Below are positions 7,571 to 15,445 of a stretch of 38,050 bases of DNA, piece after piece. The stretch comes from DATBSK01 sp040902705 (GTDB lineage Bacteria; Actinomycetota; Acidimicrobiia; IMCC26256; PALSA-555). The stretch is from contig JBBDWT010000064.1 in NCBI GenBank assembly GCA_040902705.1, forward strand, positions 1 through 38,050, in the 5' to 3' direction. Made by a program: the position numbers and the translations under genes. The notes under the pieces were generated by a model. The model did no database searches, was not told the origin of the DNA, and saw only the letters and a list, made by a program, of their open reading frames with translations. The stretch's first letter is position 1; every line of letters starts with the position of its first letter.

Positions 7571-9085
7571 TCAGCCGGGGGGCCGCGTGGTGGCCGTCGG
7601 ACGTGGCGCGGTCGTGGTCGACGTTGGTGCCGTCGGTGCCGTCGGCCCGATGAACGGTGGATCGTGCGCACGGAACGGCATGGCCCAGAGGAACTCCGTG
7701 ATCACGCCGTCGGCGAAGAAGGCGGGATCCGTCTTGCTCACATAGCCCTGCGACACGTACCGGATGTCCTTCGTCGCGGTGTAGATCGCGGCACGATGGC
7801 ACGACATGCAGTTCGAATGGATGCCGACGTCGGTGTCGGTCGACCGATCAGCCGTGAACAGCCCGGTGAGATCGGACTCGAGGAACGGGTTGAAGCAGAC
7901 CCACGGCTCCCCGGCTTCCTTCGCCTCGACCGGGGTCGTCATGAAGTATGCAGTGCACATGTCGAAGTGGTTGAACGGTGCCGGGATGCTCGAAGGTGGC
8001 ACCTGGGCATTCGGGGGTGTCGACACCGGCTCTTTCGGGTCGGGCACCCACCAGAACGTCTGCCACGTCCAGTCCTCGATCTCGCGTGTCGACACGTGCA
8101 TCGCCGTGAGGATCGCCAGATCGCCGGCCTTGACCTCCTCGACCTTCTCCTGCTTGTTGCTGTTGTCGAGGATCATCTTGTCCTGGCCGAGGGCGTCGAC
8201 CTCGTCCTGCGTCAGCCGGAACGAGTAGAAGTCGGACTTCGACGGGTCTTCGTCGACGGGGACGACGTCGTACGACTTCGCCTTCATCGACGTCTCGCCC
8301 GGCTCACCCGGGTTGCACGTGCGCGCGATGTCGGGCTTGGCCTTGCCCGTGGGGTCGACGAGCACGCACTGCTTCCACGTGTCCCAGCTCGGATTCGTCG
8401 TGTTGCTGGTGACCTTTTCGGTCTCGCCGGCCCAGTACGGGAGCATCGACGGCGCGTCGCCGGGCACGATGAACCAGACGGGCTTCAACATCACCGAGGT
8501 GTTCGGGAACTCGGAGACCGTCCGCAGCTCGGGTGGCGTGCCGGCGAGATCGAAGCCGTTCGCGAGCTGCTGCAGAACCGCGCGGTCGTAGTAGCCGTTC
8601 TGGGAGATCTGGTCGAGCATCTGCCGGTTGTAGCGATTGAACGACAGGACGGTCGCTCGGTTCCGCACGGCGGTACCGGTGTCGACGGCTCGCGATCCGG
8701 CGTGGAGCGACTGGTTGAGCGGATCGAGATCACGGCTGTCGGGATCGTCCACTTCCTGGTTGTCGAGGAAGACCTCCTCACCCGTGTACCAGGTCTCCCA
8801 GATGGGGAGGGGCGTGCCGTTCAGCGTCTGACCACTCGGCTGGTTCATCTGACGCCACAGGTCCCAGGCGTGCCCGTCGATCGAGGCGAGGTCGGGCCCG
8901 CCGGGCTTGTTGATCCACCCGTCGATCACGCTCTGCTGGACGAACGCCGACCGGTCGAGCGGCTCGTAGGCGATGTCCTCGCGGTCGTTGACCTGTCCGA
9001 AGGCGGTCAGCGGGAACACCGTCGCCGCGACCGCGATCACACCGACGGTGACGATGACGATCCGACGCGCTCGCCGCGAAGGCAT
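7571..9085 (-). CDS. Exported protein with one CXXCH haem motif, cytochrome c-like
   Basis: A 504-residue protein with an N-terminal signal or anchor: RRARR followed by a hydrophobic stretch (residues 8-30) ending near TAFGQ. A single haem c-type motif CMSCH is at 426-430. The large middle part is rich in Trp, Asn and Asp (for example WETWYTGEEVF, QMLDQISQNGYYDRA, DWTWQTFWWVPDP) and I do not recognise its fold. The last 25 residues are a Pro/Thr-rich tail. It probably acts outside the membrane as a haem protein. It lies 45 bases downstream of the amine oxidase on the same strand. If haem is attached, the sixth ligand is not obvious. Haem attachment is an inference from the motif. Confidence 0.72.
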   Translation of the reverse strand: MPSRRARRIVIVTVGVIAVAATVFPLTAFGQVNDREDIAYEPLDRSAFVQQSVIDGWINKPGGPDLASIDGHAWDLWRQMNQPSGQTLNGTPLPIWETWYTGEEVFLDNQEVDDPDSRDLDPLNQSLHAGSRAVDTGTAVRNRATVLSFNRYNRQMLDQISQNGYYDRAVLQQLANGFDLAGTPPELRTVSEFPNTSVMLKPVWFIVPGDAPSMLPYWAGETEKVTSNTTNPSWDTWKQCVLVDPTGKAKPDIARTCNPGEPGETSMKAKSYDVVPVDEDPSKSDFYSFRLTQDEVDALGQDKMILDNSNKQEKVEEVKAGDLAILTAMHVSTREIEDWTWQTFWWVPDPKEPVSTPPNAQVPPSSIPAPFNHFDMCTAYFMTTPVEAKEAGEPWVCFNPFLESDLTGLFTADRSTDTDVGIHSNCMSCHRAAIYTATKDIRYVSQGYVSKTDPAFFADGVITEFLWAMPFRAHDPPFIGPTAPTAPTSTTTAPRPTATTRPPG

Positions 9086-9130
9086 CCGCGGAAACTACTC
9101 CATCTGCACTCTCGAGCTGCGGCTTGCGGG

Positions 9131-11035
9131 TCAGGCGTGGCAGCTGCCGTTGCCGCTCGCGGGAGGGACGTCGAGTGCGGGGTTGCGCTCGAAGAAGCCC
9201 ACGGGCGAGAGCAGGAATCCCGTGTACTCGACTGGCATCACCGGAAAGTCCTCGGGACGCACGAAGTGCGTCACGCCGAACGTGTACCAGAGCACGACGT
9301 CGGTGTCGGTGATTGGTCGGTCGGCGGCCGTCCAACGCGACAGGCCGTCGCCGCCTTCGTGCTGGTTCGGATAGTCACCGGCCGCGCGGCGCTCGTCGGG
9401 CGAGTACGGCGTCACCCAGAGGTTGTGCCGCGCGAACCCGGCGCGCTTCCCCACGCTGGAGTCGGGCGCGGCGAGCATCGTCGGCGTCGACATCGTCGGG
9501 ACGAGCTTGTACCCGACCGGCTGGCCGAGCCGGTTCGGCGCGTTCGGGTTCACGACCTTCCAGGCGCGACTCGTCGCCGCGTCGACGTCGCGTCGGGCGG
9601 TGAGCTCGTGCTCGAGTCGGGTCGCACGCTGGCGGAACGCGTTGCCCCACGGGTTCTCGGGCCCGGTTGGCACGCGCTCGGCCTCGATCTCGTACACGCT
9701 ATTCGTCGAGCCGTCGACGTCGAGGTCCAGGCGCGCCGAGAAGAGGTGCTGGTGGTTCGGGCCGGCGAGCCCGGGGGCAACGAGTGCCGCGAACTCGGGC
9801 ACCTCCCCCGGCTCGATCGCCATCGGCGAGATGATCCCGCTGAGCTTCACCTCGAGCTGGATGTTGCCGTCGAGGTACAGGTGCCAGTAGAAGCCGTACT
9901 CGTAGTTGCCGACGGTGGCAATGAAGCTGATGACGAGTCGGCGCGACCGGCGCGTCTCGTTGGTGCCGCCGTGCATGTCGTGGTGCTTCCAGAGGATGCC
10001 GTAGTCCTCCTCGTGCATGCAGATCGCGTTCTCCACCGTGTACGGCTCGCCCGTCTCGGTGGCGAGGACTGCGTCGAAGTAATGGATGACCCCGAGGCAA
10101 TCGCAGCCGAGCTTCAGGGAGTTCGCCATGCGGCCGAGACCCCACTCACCCGCGTCGAACGCGTTCTTCCAGCCGTGCATCGGATTGGGATCGCCGTACG
10201 GCACGACCATCTCGGTGATCGACGCCCGGTGGAGCACCGGCCGGACACGGTCGCCGTCGTGGTACGAGACCTCGTGCAGCACGAGGCCCTCGTAGGGATC
10301 GAACCCGACGCGCAACGACCAACGCTGCCAACGCACGAGGTTGCCCTCGACGGTGAAGCTCACGCCCTCGGGCTGGCTGATCTCGAGCGGCTTGAGGTCG
10401 GTGCGCATCGGTCCCACATCGGCGGGGAGGTACGACGAGCACTCGGAGGGGATCGGCGTCACACCGAGGTCGACGACCTCGAGCACCTCGTTGGCGCCGC
10501 CGTCGAAGAACGCGATCACTCCCTCGATCGGGTGCGCGTAGCCGTTGTCCTCCTTCGAGTGACGCACGTACGAGATGCAGCGGCTGATGCGGCGGCCGTC
10601 CTCGTGCTCGACACCGAACGAGCCGGCTGGCCACGGATCGATCTGGACGTCGTCGAAGTCTTTGATCCCCCGGCGGCGGAGTGCAGCCTGCCAGTCGGGG
10701 TGCTCGCGCACCTTGATGATGGCGTACATCGACTCACCGAACAGGAGCGCGGGCCGCATCCCGGGACGCGGCGTCCACGACCGCACCGCGCCCGCGGTGA
10801 CCGAGACGACGACCTCGATCGGCTCGAGCCCTTCCCGCGGCACGACCAAGGCCTCGAGCTCGCGGTCGGTGGTCGTCGGGGCGCCTTTCACGGGCTCGTG
10901 CAGGCGCACGTGCGCGAACACCGAATCGTCGGGGTACCGGCCGTCGGCCTTGACGATCGCCACCGCGCGCGTCACCTCCTCGGCGGTGACCATGTCGAGC
11001 TGGTGCGGTGTGGTGTGGGTCGTGGTCGTCGTCAC
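9131..11035 (-). CDS. Copper-containing primary amine oxidase
   Basis: A 634-residue enzyme, almost the length of the Arthrobacter enzyme. It oxidises primary amines with O2 to aldehyde, ammonia and H2O2. Tyr378 in VGNYEYGF is the topaquinone precursor. Copper ligands are His428 and His430 (NHQHLF) and His590 (THFVRPEDFP). The catalytic base is Asp294 in AFDAGEW, 84 residues before the cofactor Tyr, the same spacing as in the Arthrobacter enzyme. The cysteines in CDCLG and ICMHEED match the family disulfide. There is no signal peptide. The GTG at 11035 overlaps the upstream stop as GTGA, so it is coupled to the GT-C gene. A downstream haem-motif protein and upstream two-component genes are in the same run. 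Confidence 0.94.
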   Translation of the reverse strand: MTTTTTHTTPHQLDMVTAEEVTRAVAIVKADGRYPDDSVFAHVRLHEPVKGAPTTTDRELEALVVPREGLEPIEVVVSVTAGAVRSWTPRPGMRPALLFGESMYAIIKVREHPDWQAALRRRGIKDFDDVQIDPWPAGSFGVEHEDGRRISRCISYVRHSKEDNGYAHPIEGVIAFFDGGANEVLEVVDLGVTPIPSECSSYLPADVGPMRTDLKPLEISQPEGVSFTVEGNLVRWQRWSLRVGFDPYEGLVLHEVSYHDGDRVRPVLHRASITEMVVPYGDPNPMHGWKNAFDAGEWGLGRMANSLKLGCDCLGVIHYFDAVLATETGEPYTVENAICMHEEDYGILWKHHDMHGGTNETRRSRRLVISFIATVGNYEYGFYWHLYLDGNIQLEVKLSGIISPMAIEPGEVPEFAALVAPGLAGPNHQHLFSARLDLDVDGSTNSVYEIEAERVPTGPENPWGNAFRQRATRLEHELTARRDVDAATSRAWKVVNPNAPNRLGQPVGYKLVPTMSTPTMLAAPDSSVGKRAGFARHNLWVTPYSPDERRAAGDYPNQHEGGDGLSRWTAADRPITDTDVVLWYTFGVTHFVRPEDFPVMPVEYTGFLLSPVGFFERNPALDVPPASGNGSCHA

Positions 11036-12318
11036 TCGTGCAGCATCGCACGCGGCCGCCACAGCGCGCAGAGCCCGGCCGCGGCGGCGAGAGACAGCGC
11101 CGGCTCGGCGGGAAGTCGAAAGCGCGGGTTCCCCCACGACAGCACGATGATCACGAGCGTGCCCACGACCATCGCGGCGAGCGGCAGCGCGCGGTGGCCC
11201 TGGCGGCGCGCGAGCACGACCGCGCCGGGGATCGCGACGAGCAGCGTCAGCAAACCGTACCCCCAGGCAGCGAGCTGGAAGCCTTCGTCTCGCGTCTCCT
11301 CCGCCTCGAGGGGGGTCTGGCTGTAGGGGTTCCAGAGCCCGAGCCCCCGCGCGAGCCGGGCGCCGACGACGAGCGGGACACGCTCGGGGTCGCTGCGGAC
11401 GTGCGCGAACCCGCGCCGCACGCCGGCCTCCGACCACTCGGCCTCCGACGCACCGGGGCGTCGCGTCTCGATCAGGCAGTGCTTGTCCCACATCCCGAGC
11501 AACGAGCCCTCGTAGGTGGTCTCGCAGTTGGCGCCCTCGACGAGCGAGCCGACGTTGGTCGAGGTCGTGACGACCTGCTCGAATCGGATCGAGTTCCGGA
11601 CCGCCCACGGAACGAGCAGGAGTGCCGCGACGCCGAGCGCGACGAACGTCAGACCGACCGCCCTCCGGGTCGGCACGCGCGCGGTGCCGAAGGCCGCGGT
11701 GACCGCCAGCAGCACGACGATGATCGACGAGTCGTTGCGCGTGAGCACCGCGAGACCACCGACGAGACCGAGCAGGATGAACCATGGTGCGCGAGGCTCC
11801 GCCATCGCGCGACAGCAGAGGATCGCCGCGACGACCAGGAGCGCGACGGACAGGCTGTCGGCCATCAGCGAGCCATCGGACGCGATCATCGCCGGGGAGA
11901 GCGCGACGATCGCCGCGCCGACGAGGCCGGCAGCGGGTCCGGCAGCGAGCCGACCGAGCAGCGCGGCGAGGACGACGGTCGCGGTGCCGACGACCGCACC
12001 GACGACCTGGAACGCCTCGCGCGACCCGGGCCCGATCGCGTCGACGGCGCCGAGGAGCGCCGGCCACGCGGGCGGGAAGCTCGCGGTGGCGACCTCCCGA
12101 TGCCTCTCGAAGAACGTCTGGGGATCGAGGTAGCCGCGGCCGTCGCCGACGATCGCCGCCTGGAGCGAGTACCACAGCCCGTCCGCACCCGACTCGAGCC
12201 CCGCGCCGACGGTGAGGACGTACGCGACCCTTGCCGCGAGTGCCACGACGGCGATCACGCCCACCGTCGACCACCACGCGCGTCGAGACCGCGTCAGAGA
12301 TTCCGGGGGCGCCAGCAC
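11032..12318 (-). CDS. GT-C-type membrane glycosyltransferase-like protein
   Basis: A 428-residue polytopic membrane protein with about ten hydrophobic spans, starting WSTVGVIAVVALAARVAYVL. The first outside loop has GADGLWYSLQ, with an acidic residue where GT-C enzymes (PMT/ArnT-like) carry the catalytic Asp, and PPAWPALLG follows. The repeated helices and GLAVLTRNDSSIIV resemble the PMT_2/DUF2029-like group that uses polyprenyl-phosphate sugars. A non-membrane segment with three Cys (NCETTYEG, KHCLIE) lies around residues 240-310. The start is a GTG at 12318, preceded by six 11-bp tandem repeats. The acceptor is unknown; the stop is coupled to the amine oxidase start. Confidence 0.7.
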   Translation of the reverse strand: MLAPPESLTRSRRAWWSTVGVIAVVALAARVAYVLTVGAGLESGADGLWYSLQAAIVGDGRGYLDPQTFFERHREVATASFPPAWPALLGAVDAIGPGSREAFQVVGAVVGTATVVLAALLGRLAAGPAAGLVGAAIVALSPAMIASDGSLMADSLSVALLVVAAILCCRAMAEPRAPWFILLGLVGGLAVLTRNDSSIIVVLLAVTAAFGTARVPTRRAVGLTFVALGVAALLLVPWAVRNSIRFEQVVTTSTNVGSLVEGANCETTYEGSLLGMWDKHCLIETRRPGASEAEWSEAGVRRGFAHVRSDPERVPLVVGARLARGLGLWNPYSQTPLEAEETRDEGFQLAAWGYGLLTLLVAIPGAVVLARRQGHRALPLAAMVVGTLVIIVLSWGNPRFRLPAEPALSLAAAAGLCALWRPRAMLHE

Positions 12319-12338
12319 GAACCGCGCGAACCTACGGA

Positions 12339-12404
12339 GGCCGGCGTGAGGCCGGCGTGAGGCCGGCGTGAGGCCGGCGTGAGGCCGGCGTGAGGCCGGC
12401 GTGA
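12339..12404. repeat. Six perfect 11-bp tandem repeats
   Basis: The unit GGCCGGCGTGA occurs six times head to tail with no mismatch, filling 66 of the 89 bases between the kinase stop (12408) and the GT-C start (12318). Each unit contains the self-complementary GCCGGC, so neighbouring units can pair as 6-base stems with 5-base loops (GCCGGC, CTCAC, GCCGGC on the minus strand). In the transcript this would give up to three consecutive GC hairpins. Confidence 0.95.
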
Positions 12405-12407
12405 GCG

Positions 12408-13685
12408 TCAGGTGATGCGCGTCGCGCCGAGCGTCGTCGGAGCGGGCGCACCGACGGCAGGGGCGTCGCCGGGCGCGGCGGCGCTCGACGGCACCCGCAC
12501 GACCAATCGAACGCCCCGCGCCTCCTCGACGACCTCCACCGAGCCGCCGAGCGCCTCGACGATCAGCGCGACCACTGTCAGGCCGATGCCGTTGCCGCGC
12601 GCGCCGGTACCGGGCGCGGCGAGATGCCCGCGACGGAACGCGTTGCGGAGGACCGCGAGGTCCGAGTCGAGCACGGGGTTCTCGATCGAGATCACCGCCG
12701 CGGTCCGGTCACCGACCTCCGTCCCGACCGCGACGCGTACCCACCGGTCACCGGCACCGTGCCGCGCCGCGTTCTCGAGGAGGTTGACCACCACGCATTC
12801 GAGCAGCTGCGGGTCGACCACGACCTCCGCATCGTCGAGGTCGAGGTCGACGCGGACGTTCGCCCACTCGCTGCCGCGCACCTGCTCGGCGAGGACATCG
12901 CCCACGAGCTCGTCGACACGGACGGGGTGAGGGACGACGTTGCCGCTCTCCGCCCGAGAGAGCGCGAGCAGGCTGCCGATGAGGTGGTCGGCACGGCTCC
13001 CCGCGGCACGGATGCGCTCGATGGAGCGAAGCCGCGTCGGGTCCACCCCGGGGCCGGCGTCGAGCTGGAGCAGATCGGCCTCTGCCTCGATCACCGCGAG
13101 CGGTGTGCGCAGCTCGTGCGACACCTGCGCCGCAAACCGTCGTTGCGCCTCGAACGACCGCTCGAGCCGGTCGAGCATGTCGTCGAAGGTCTTCGACAGC
13201 TCCTTCATCTCGTCGTTCGGGCCCTCGAGCGCGATGCGACGTCCGAGATCAGACGCGGACGCCGCGCTCGCTCGCTCCGAGATCAGCCGCGCCGGGCGCA
13301 GCACGCGCCGAGCGATGAGCCAGCCGACGAGGCCGGCGGCCACGGACATCACGAGGATCGCGAGTGCGGTGTACCAGCGCGACCGTGCGATCTCGTTGCG
13401 CTGCGCGCTGACCTGGACGTCGGCGAACACGTCGTTCACCGAACGGCCCCCGGACAGGATGGGCGCGTCGTTGTCGAACTCGATGGCGGCTTCGGGATGC
13501 TCGTGCAGGTACCGCTCGATCTGGGTCCGGGAGACCCCCATCTCAGCGATGAACTTCGCCTGGAACTCGTCGTAGTCGGTGTCGATCGCGCTCTCGATCG
13601 CCGCCTCGTTGACCACGAGCACGACGACACCGGCGACGAGCAGGCAGAGCGCGAGTGCGAGTGCGATGCGGGTGCGGATCTTCAT
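12408..13685 (-). CDS. Membrane sensor histidine kinase
   Basis: A 425-residue kinase. TM1 is at about residues 7-26 (IALALALCLLVAGVVVLVV), a sensor of about 75 acidic residues follows (QIERYLHEHPEAAIEFDNDA), and TM2 is around 106-124. Then come HAMP (VLRPARLISERASAASASDL), the H box QVSHELRTPLAVI with His190, the N box NLLENAARHG and a G-box region GNGIGLTVVALIVEALGG. The G1 box is atypical: where DxGxG is expected the sequence reads SIENPVLDSD, so ATP binding may be modified or the family diverged. The C-terminus adds a Pro/Ala-rich tail. It follows its regulator by eight bases, and its stop is three bases from the tandem repeat. Confidence 0.88.
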   Translation of the reverse strand: MKIRTRIALALALCLLVAGVVVLVVNEAAIESAIDTDYDEFQAKFIAEMGVSRTQIERYLHEHPEAAIEFDNDAPILSGGRSVNDVFADVQVSAQRNEIARSRWYTALAILVMSVAAGLVGWLIARRVLRPARLISERASAASASDLGRRIALEGPNDEMKELSKTFDDMLDRLERSFEAQRRFAAQVSHELRTPLAVIEAEADLLQLDAGPGVDPTRLRSIERIRAAGSRADHLIGSLLALSRAESGNVVPHPVRVDELVGDVLAEQVRGSEWANVRVDLDLDDAEVVVDPQLLECVVVNLLENAARHGAGDRWVRVAVGTEVGDRTAAVISIENPVLDSDLAVLRNAFRRGHLAAPGTGARGNGIGLTVVALIVEALGGSVEVVEEARGVRLVVRVPSSAAAPGDAPAVGAPAPTTLGATRIT

Positions 13686-13693
13686 CGCTCGCG

Positions 13694-14350
13694 TCAGACG
13701 AGTCGGTAGCCGACCCCGGGCACCGTCTCGATGATCGGCGGATCACCCACCTTGCGCCGCAGTGTGAGGATCGTGACCCGGACCACGTTGCTGAACGGGT
13801 CGAGGCGGTCGTCCCAGACGCGCTCCATGAGCTCTTCCGCGCTCGCGACGCCGCCGTCGATGGTGATCAGGTGCTCGAGCAGGGCGAACTCACGGTTCGT
13901 GAGGCGGAGATCGCGTCCGTCGCGGGCGGCGATCCGGCGCCCGGGATCGAGCGTGATCTCACCCCGCCGCAGCACCGGTGGGAGCGCTGCCGACGTCCGG
14001 CGGCCCAGGGCCCGGATCCGCGCGACCAGCTCTTCCATCGCGAACGGCTTCGCGAGGTAGTCGTCAGCACCGATCGAGAACCCCTCGACCTTGTCGTTGA
14101 GCGTGCCGGACGCAGTCAGCATGATCACCTTGGCACGAGCGCCCTGTTGCACGATCGTCCGGCACACGTCGTCGCCGTGCACGACGGGCAGATTCCGATC
14201 GAGGACGACGACGTCGTATTCGTTCGCGGCGAACTTGTCGAGCGCCGTCCCCCCGTCGCCGGCGAGATCGACCGCGAGCGCGTTGCGGCGCAGCGCGCGC
14301 GCGATGCCGTCTGCGAGCTCGTCGTGGTCTTCGATGATGAGCACTCGCAT
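13694..14350 (-). CDS. OmpR-family response regulator
   Basis: A 218-residue regulator. The receiver domain opens MRVLIIEDHDELADGIARAL, the phospho-acceptor Asp51 is in VVVLDRNLPV, the switch Thr is in IMLTASG and the Lys is in DYLAKPFAM. The winged-helix domain has LTNREFALLEHLI, VRVTILTLRRKVGD and VPGVGYRLV. The length and receiver type resemble the CutR/PrrA-like group. It starts at ATG 14350, ten bases after the Rieske gene stop, with the kinase gene eight bases further on, so Rieske oxygenase, regulator and kinase probably share a transcript. That linkage suggests it senses the oxygenase substrate or redox state, which is inference only. Confidence 0.92.
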   Translation of the reverse strand: MRVLIIEDHDELADGIARALRRNALAVDLAGDGGTALDKFAANEYDVVVLDRNLPVVHGDDVCRTIVQQGARAKVIMLTASGTLNDKVEGFSIGADDYLAKPFAMEELVARIRALGRRTSAALPPVLRRGEITLDPGRRIAARDGRDLRLTNREFALLEHLITIDGGVASAEELMERVWDDRLDPFSNVVRVTILTLRRKVGDPPIIETVPGVGYRLV

Positions 14351-14360
14351 CAGCCGACGC

Positions 14361-15362
14361 TCATGCGTGCAGCGACACCGCGTCGCCACAGTAGAACTGC
14401 TGGTACCACCGTCGGTACTCGGTGATCGGCTTCTCGCTCGGTGCAAGCGCAGGTGTCGGGATGTAGCGCTTGTGCTCCCAGATCGGGATGTCCTGCCCGA
14501 TCTCCCGACTGACCGAGTCGACGAACGCGCGCGCGATCCGCTCCTGCTTGTCGTCGTCCTCGGGGTTGCGGAGCGTGAAGAGGAACGTGACCAACGTCGT
14601 CTCGTCGTCGATCGGCGTCGAGCAGCCGATGAGGCTCGCGTCGATCAGGCCCTGGTAGCGGGTGATGGCGAACCCCGGACCCCGCCCGGTGACGTCGATG
14701 CGCCCGTCGACCGGTCCCTTCGACGACGGGAACTGCTGCCTCGTGAGCACGGTGCGGTCGTAGCCGTCGAACGTGACGCTCTCCGTGATCCCGACCTCGG
14801 GGTGCGAGTGCACGAACTCGAAGTGCGCCGCATCGAAGCCGTTCTCGCCGATCTCCTGCATGCAGGTGCCGATCGTGTACTCGAAGACCTCGTACTCGCC
14901 GTACTCCGGATCGTCGAACTCGGGGACGTCCATGACGTCCCACATCGGTGCCTCACCGCGCGGGTGGTACCACGCGAGCACGATCCCGCAGTGCTCGACC
15001 GTCGGGAACGTCCGGAGGCGAGCACGCGCGTTGGGCTTGTCGGCATAGGGGATGTGGACGTTCGCGCCGGCCGAGTCGTAGGCCCAACCGTGGAACGGGC
15101 AGTGGATGCAGCCGCCGGCCACGTGCCCACCGACGCCGAGGTGGGCACCGAGGTGCGCGCAGTACGCCTCCTGACACACCGGCCGACCGTCGCCGTCGCG
15201 CCACACGACCAGGTCGGTGCCGAAGTACGACGGAGTCAGGATCGTGTCGGCCACCAGCTCACCGCCGAGCGCGACCTTGAACCAGCCGAACGGCATCGGG
15301 AACGGGAAGCGCCCGGGCTGCTTCCCGGCGTAGGTGTTGGTCCCGGTCGTCGTCGCCTGCAT
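14361..15362 (-). CDS. Rieske non-haem iron oxygenase, KshA-like
   Basis: A 333-residue oxygenase component that would hydroxylate a hydrophobic ring substrate using electrons from a separate reductase. The Rieske [2Fe-2S] ligands are Cys68/His70 (YCAHLGAH) and Cys88/His91 (CPFHGW). The mononuclear iron ligands are His180 and His185 in NGFDAAHFEFVH, with Asn174/Asp177 in the electron-bridging position. The FPFPMPFGWFKVALGGEL start and overall length match KshA-type steroid 9-alpha-hydroxylases, but other substrates are possible. AAGGGGG lies five bases upstream of the ATG. No reductase gene is adjacent. It is divergent from the DapB-like operon over 83 bases. Confidence 0.88.
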   Translation of the reverse strand: MQATTTGTNTYAGKQPGRFPFPMPFGWFKVALGGELVADTILTPSYFGTDLVVWRDGDGRPVCQEAYCAHLGAHLGVGGHVAGGCIHCPFHGWAYDSAGANVHIPYADKPNARARLRTFPTVEHCGIVLAWYHPRGEAPMWDVMDVPEFDDPEYGEYEVFEYTIGTCMQEIGENGFDAAHFEFVHSHPEVGITESVTFDGYDRTVLTRQQFPSSKGPVDGRIDVTGRGPGFAITRYQGLIDASLIGCSTPIDDETTLVTFLFTLRNPEDDDKQERIARAFVDSVSREIGQDIPIWEHKRYIPTPALAPSEKPITEYRRWYQQFYCGDAVSLHA

Positions 15363-15381
15363 TCGACCCCCTTCACGAACG

Positions 15382-15387
15382 ACGATA
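15382..15387 (-). promoter_or_regulatory. Possible -10 element of the Rieske gene
   Basis: On the minus strand TATCGT fits TANNNT and would start a transcript with a leader of about 13 bases that contains the AAGGGGG ribosome site. No good -35 is visible, so this is tentative. Confidence 0.3.
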
Positions 15388-15445
15388 ATGGCGCACCGCT
15401 CGACCCGCTCCCTGCGGCGAGCTCGGGTCCTCGGGGGGGGAGCAG

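Noticed and set aside
7664..11326. A 1220-codon open frame on the plus strand
   Set aside because: It runs antisense across the haem-motif protein and amine oxidase genes, whose catalytic residues are all recognisable. Long antisense frames are expected at this GC content, and its translation is Arg/Asp/His-rich with no domain.
12339..12404. CRISPR array
   Set aside because: The repeats are 11 bases with no spacers, and no cas gene is nearby.
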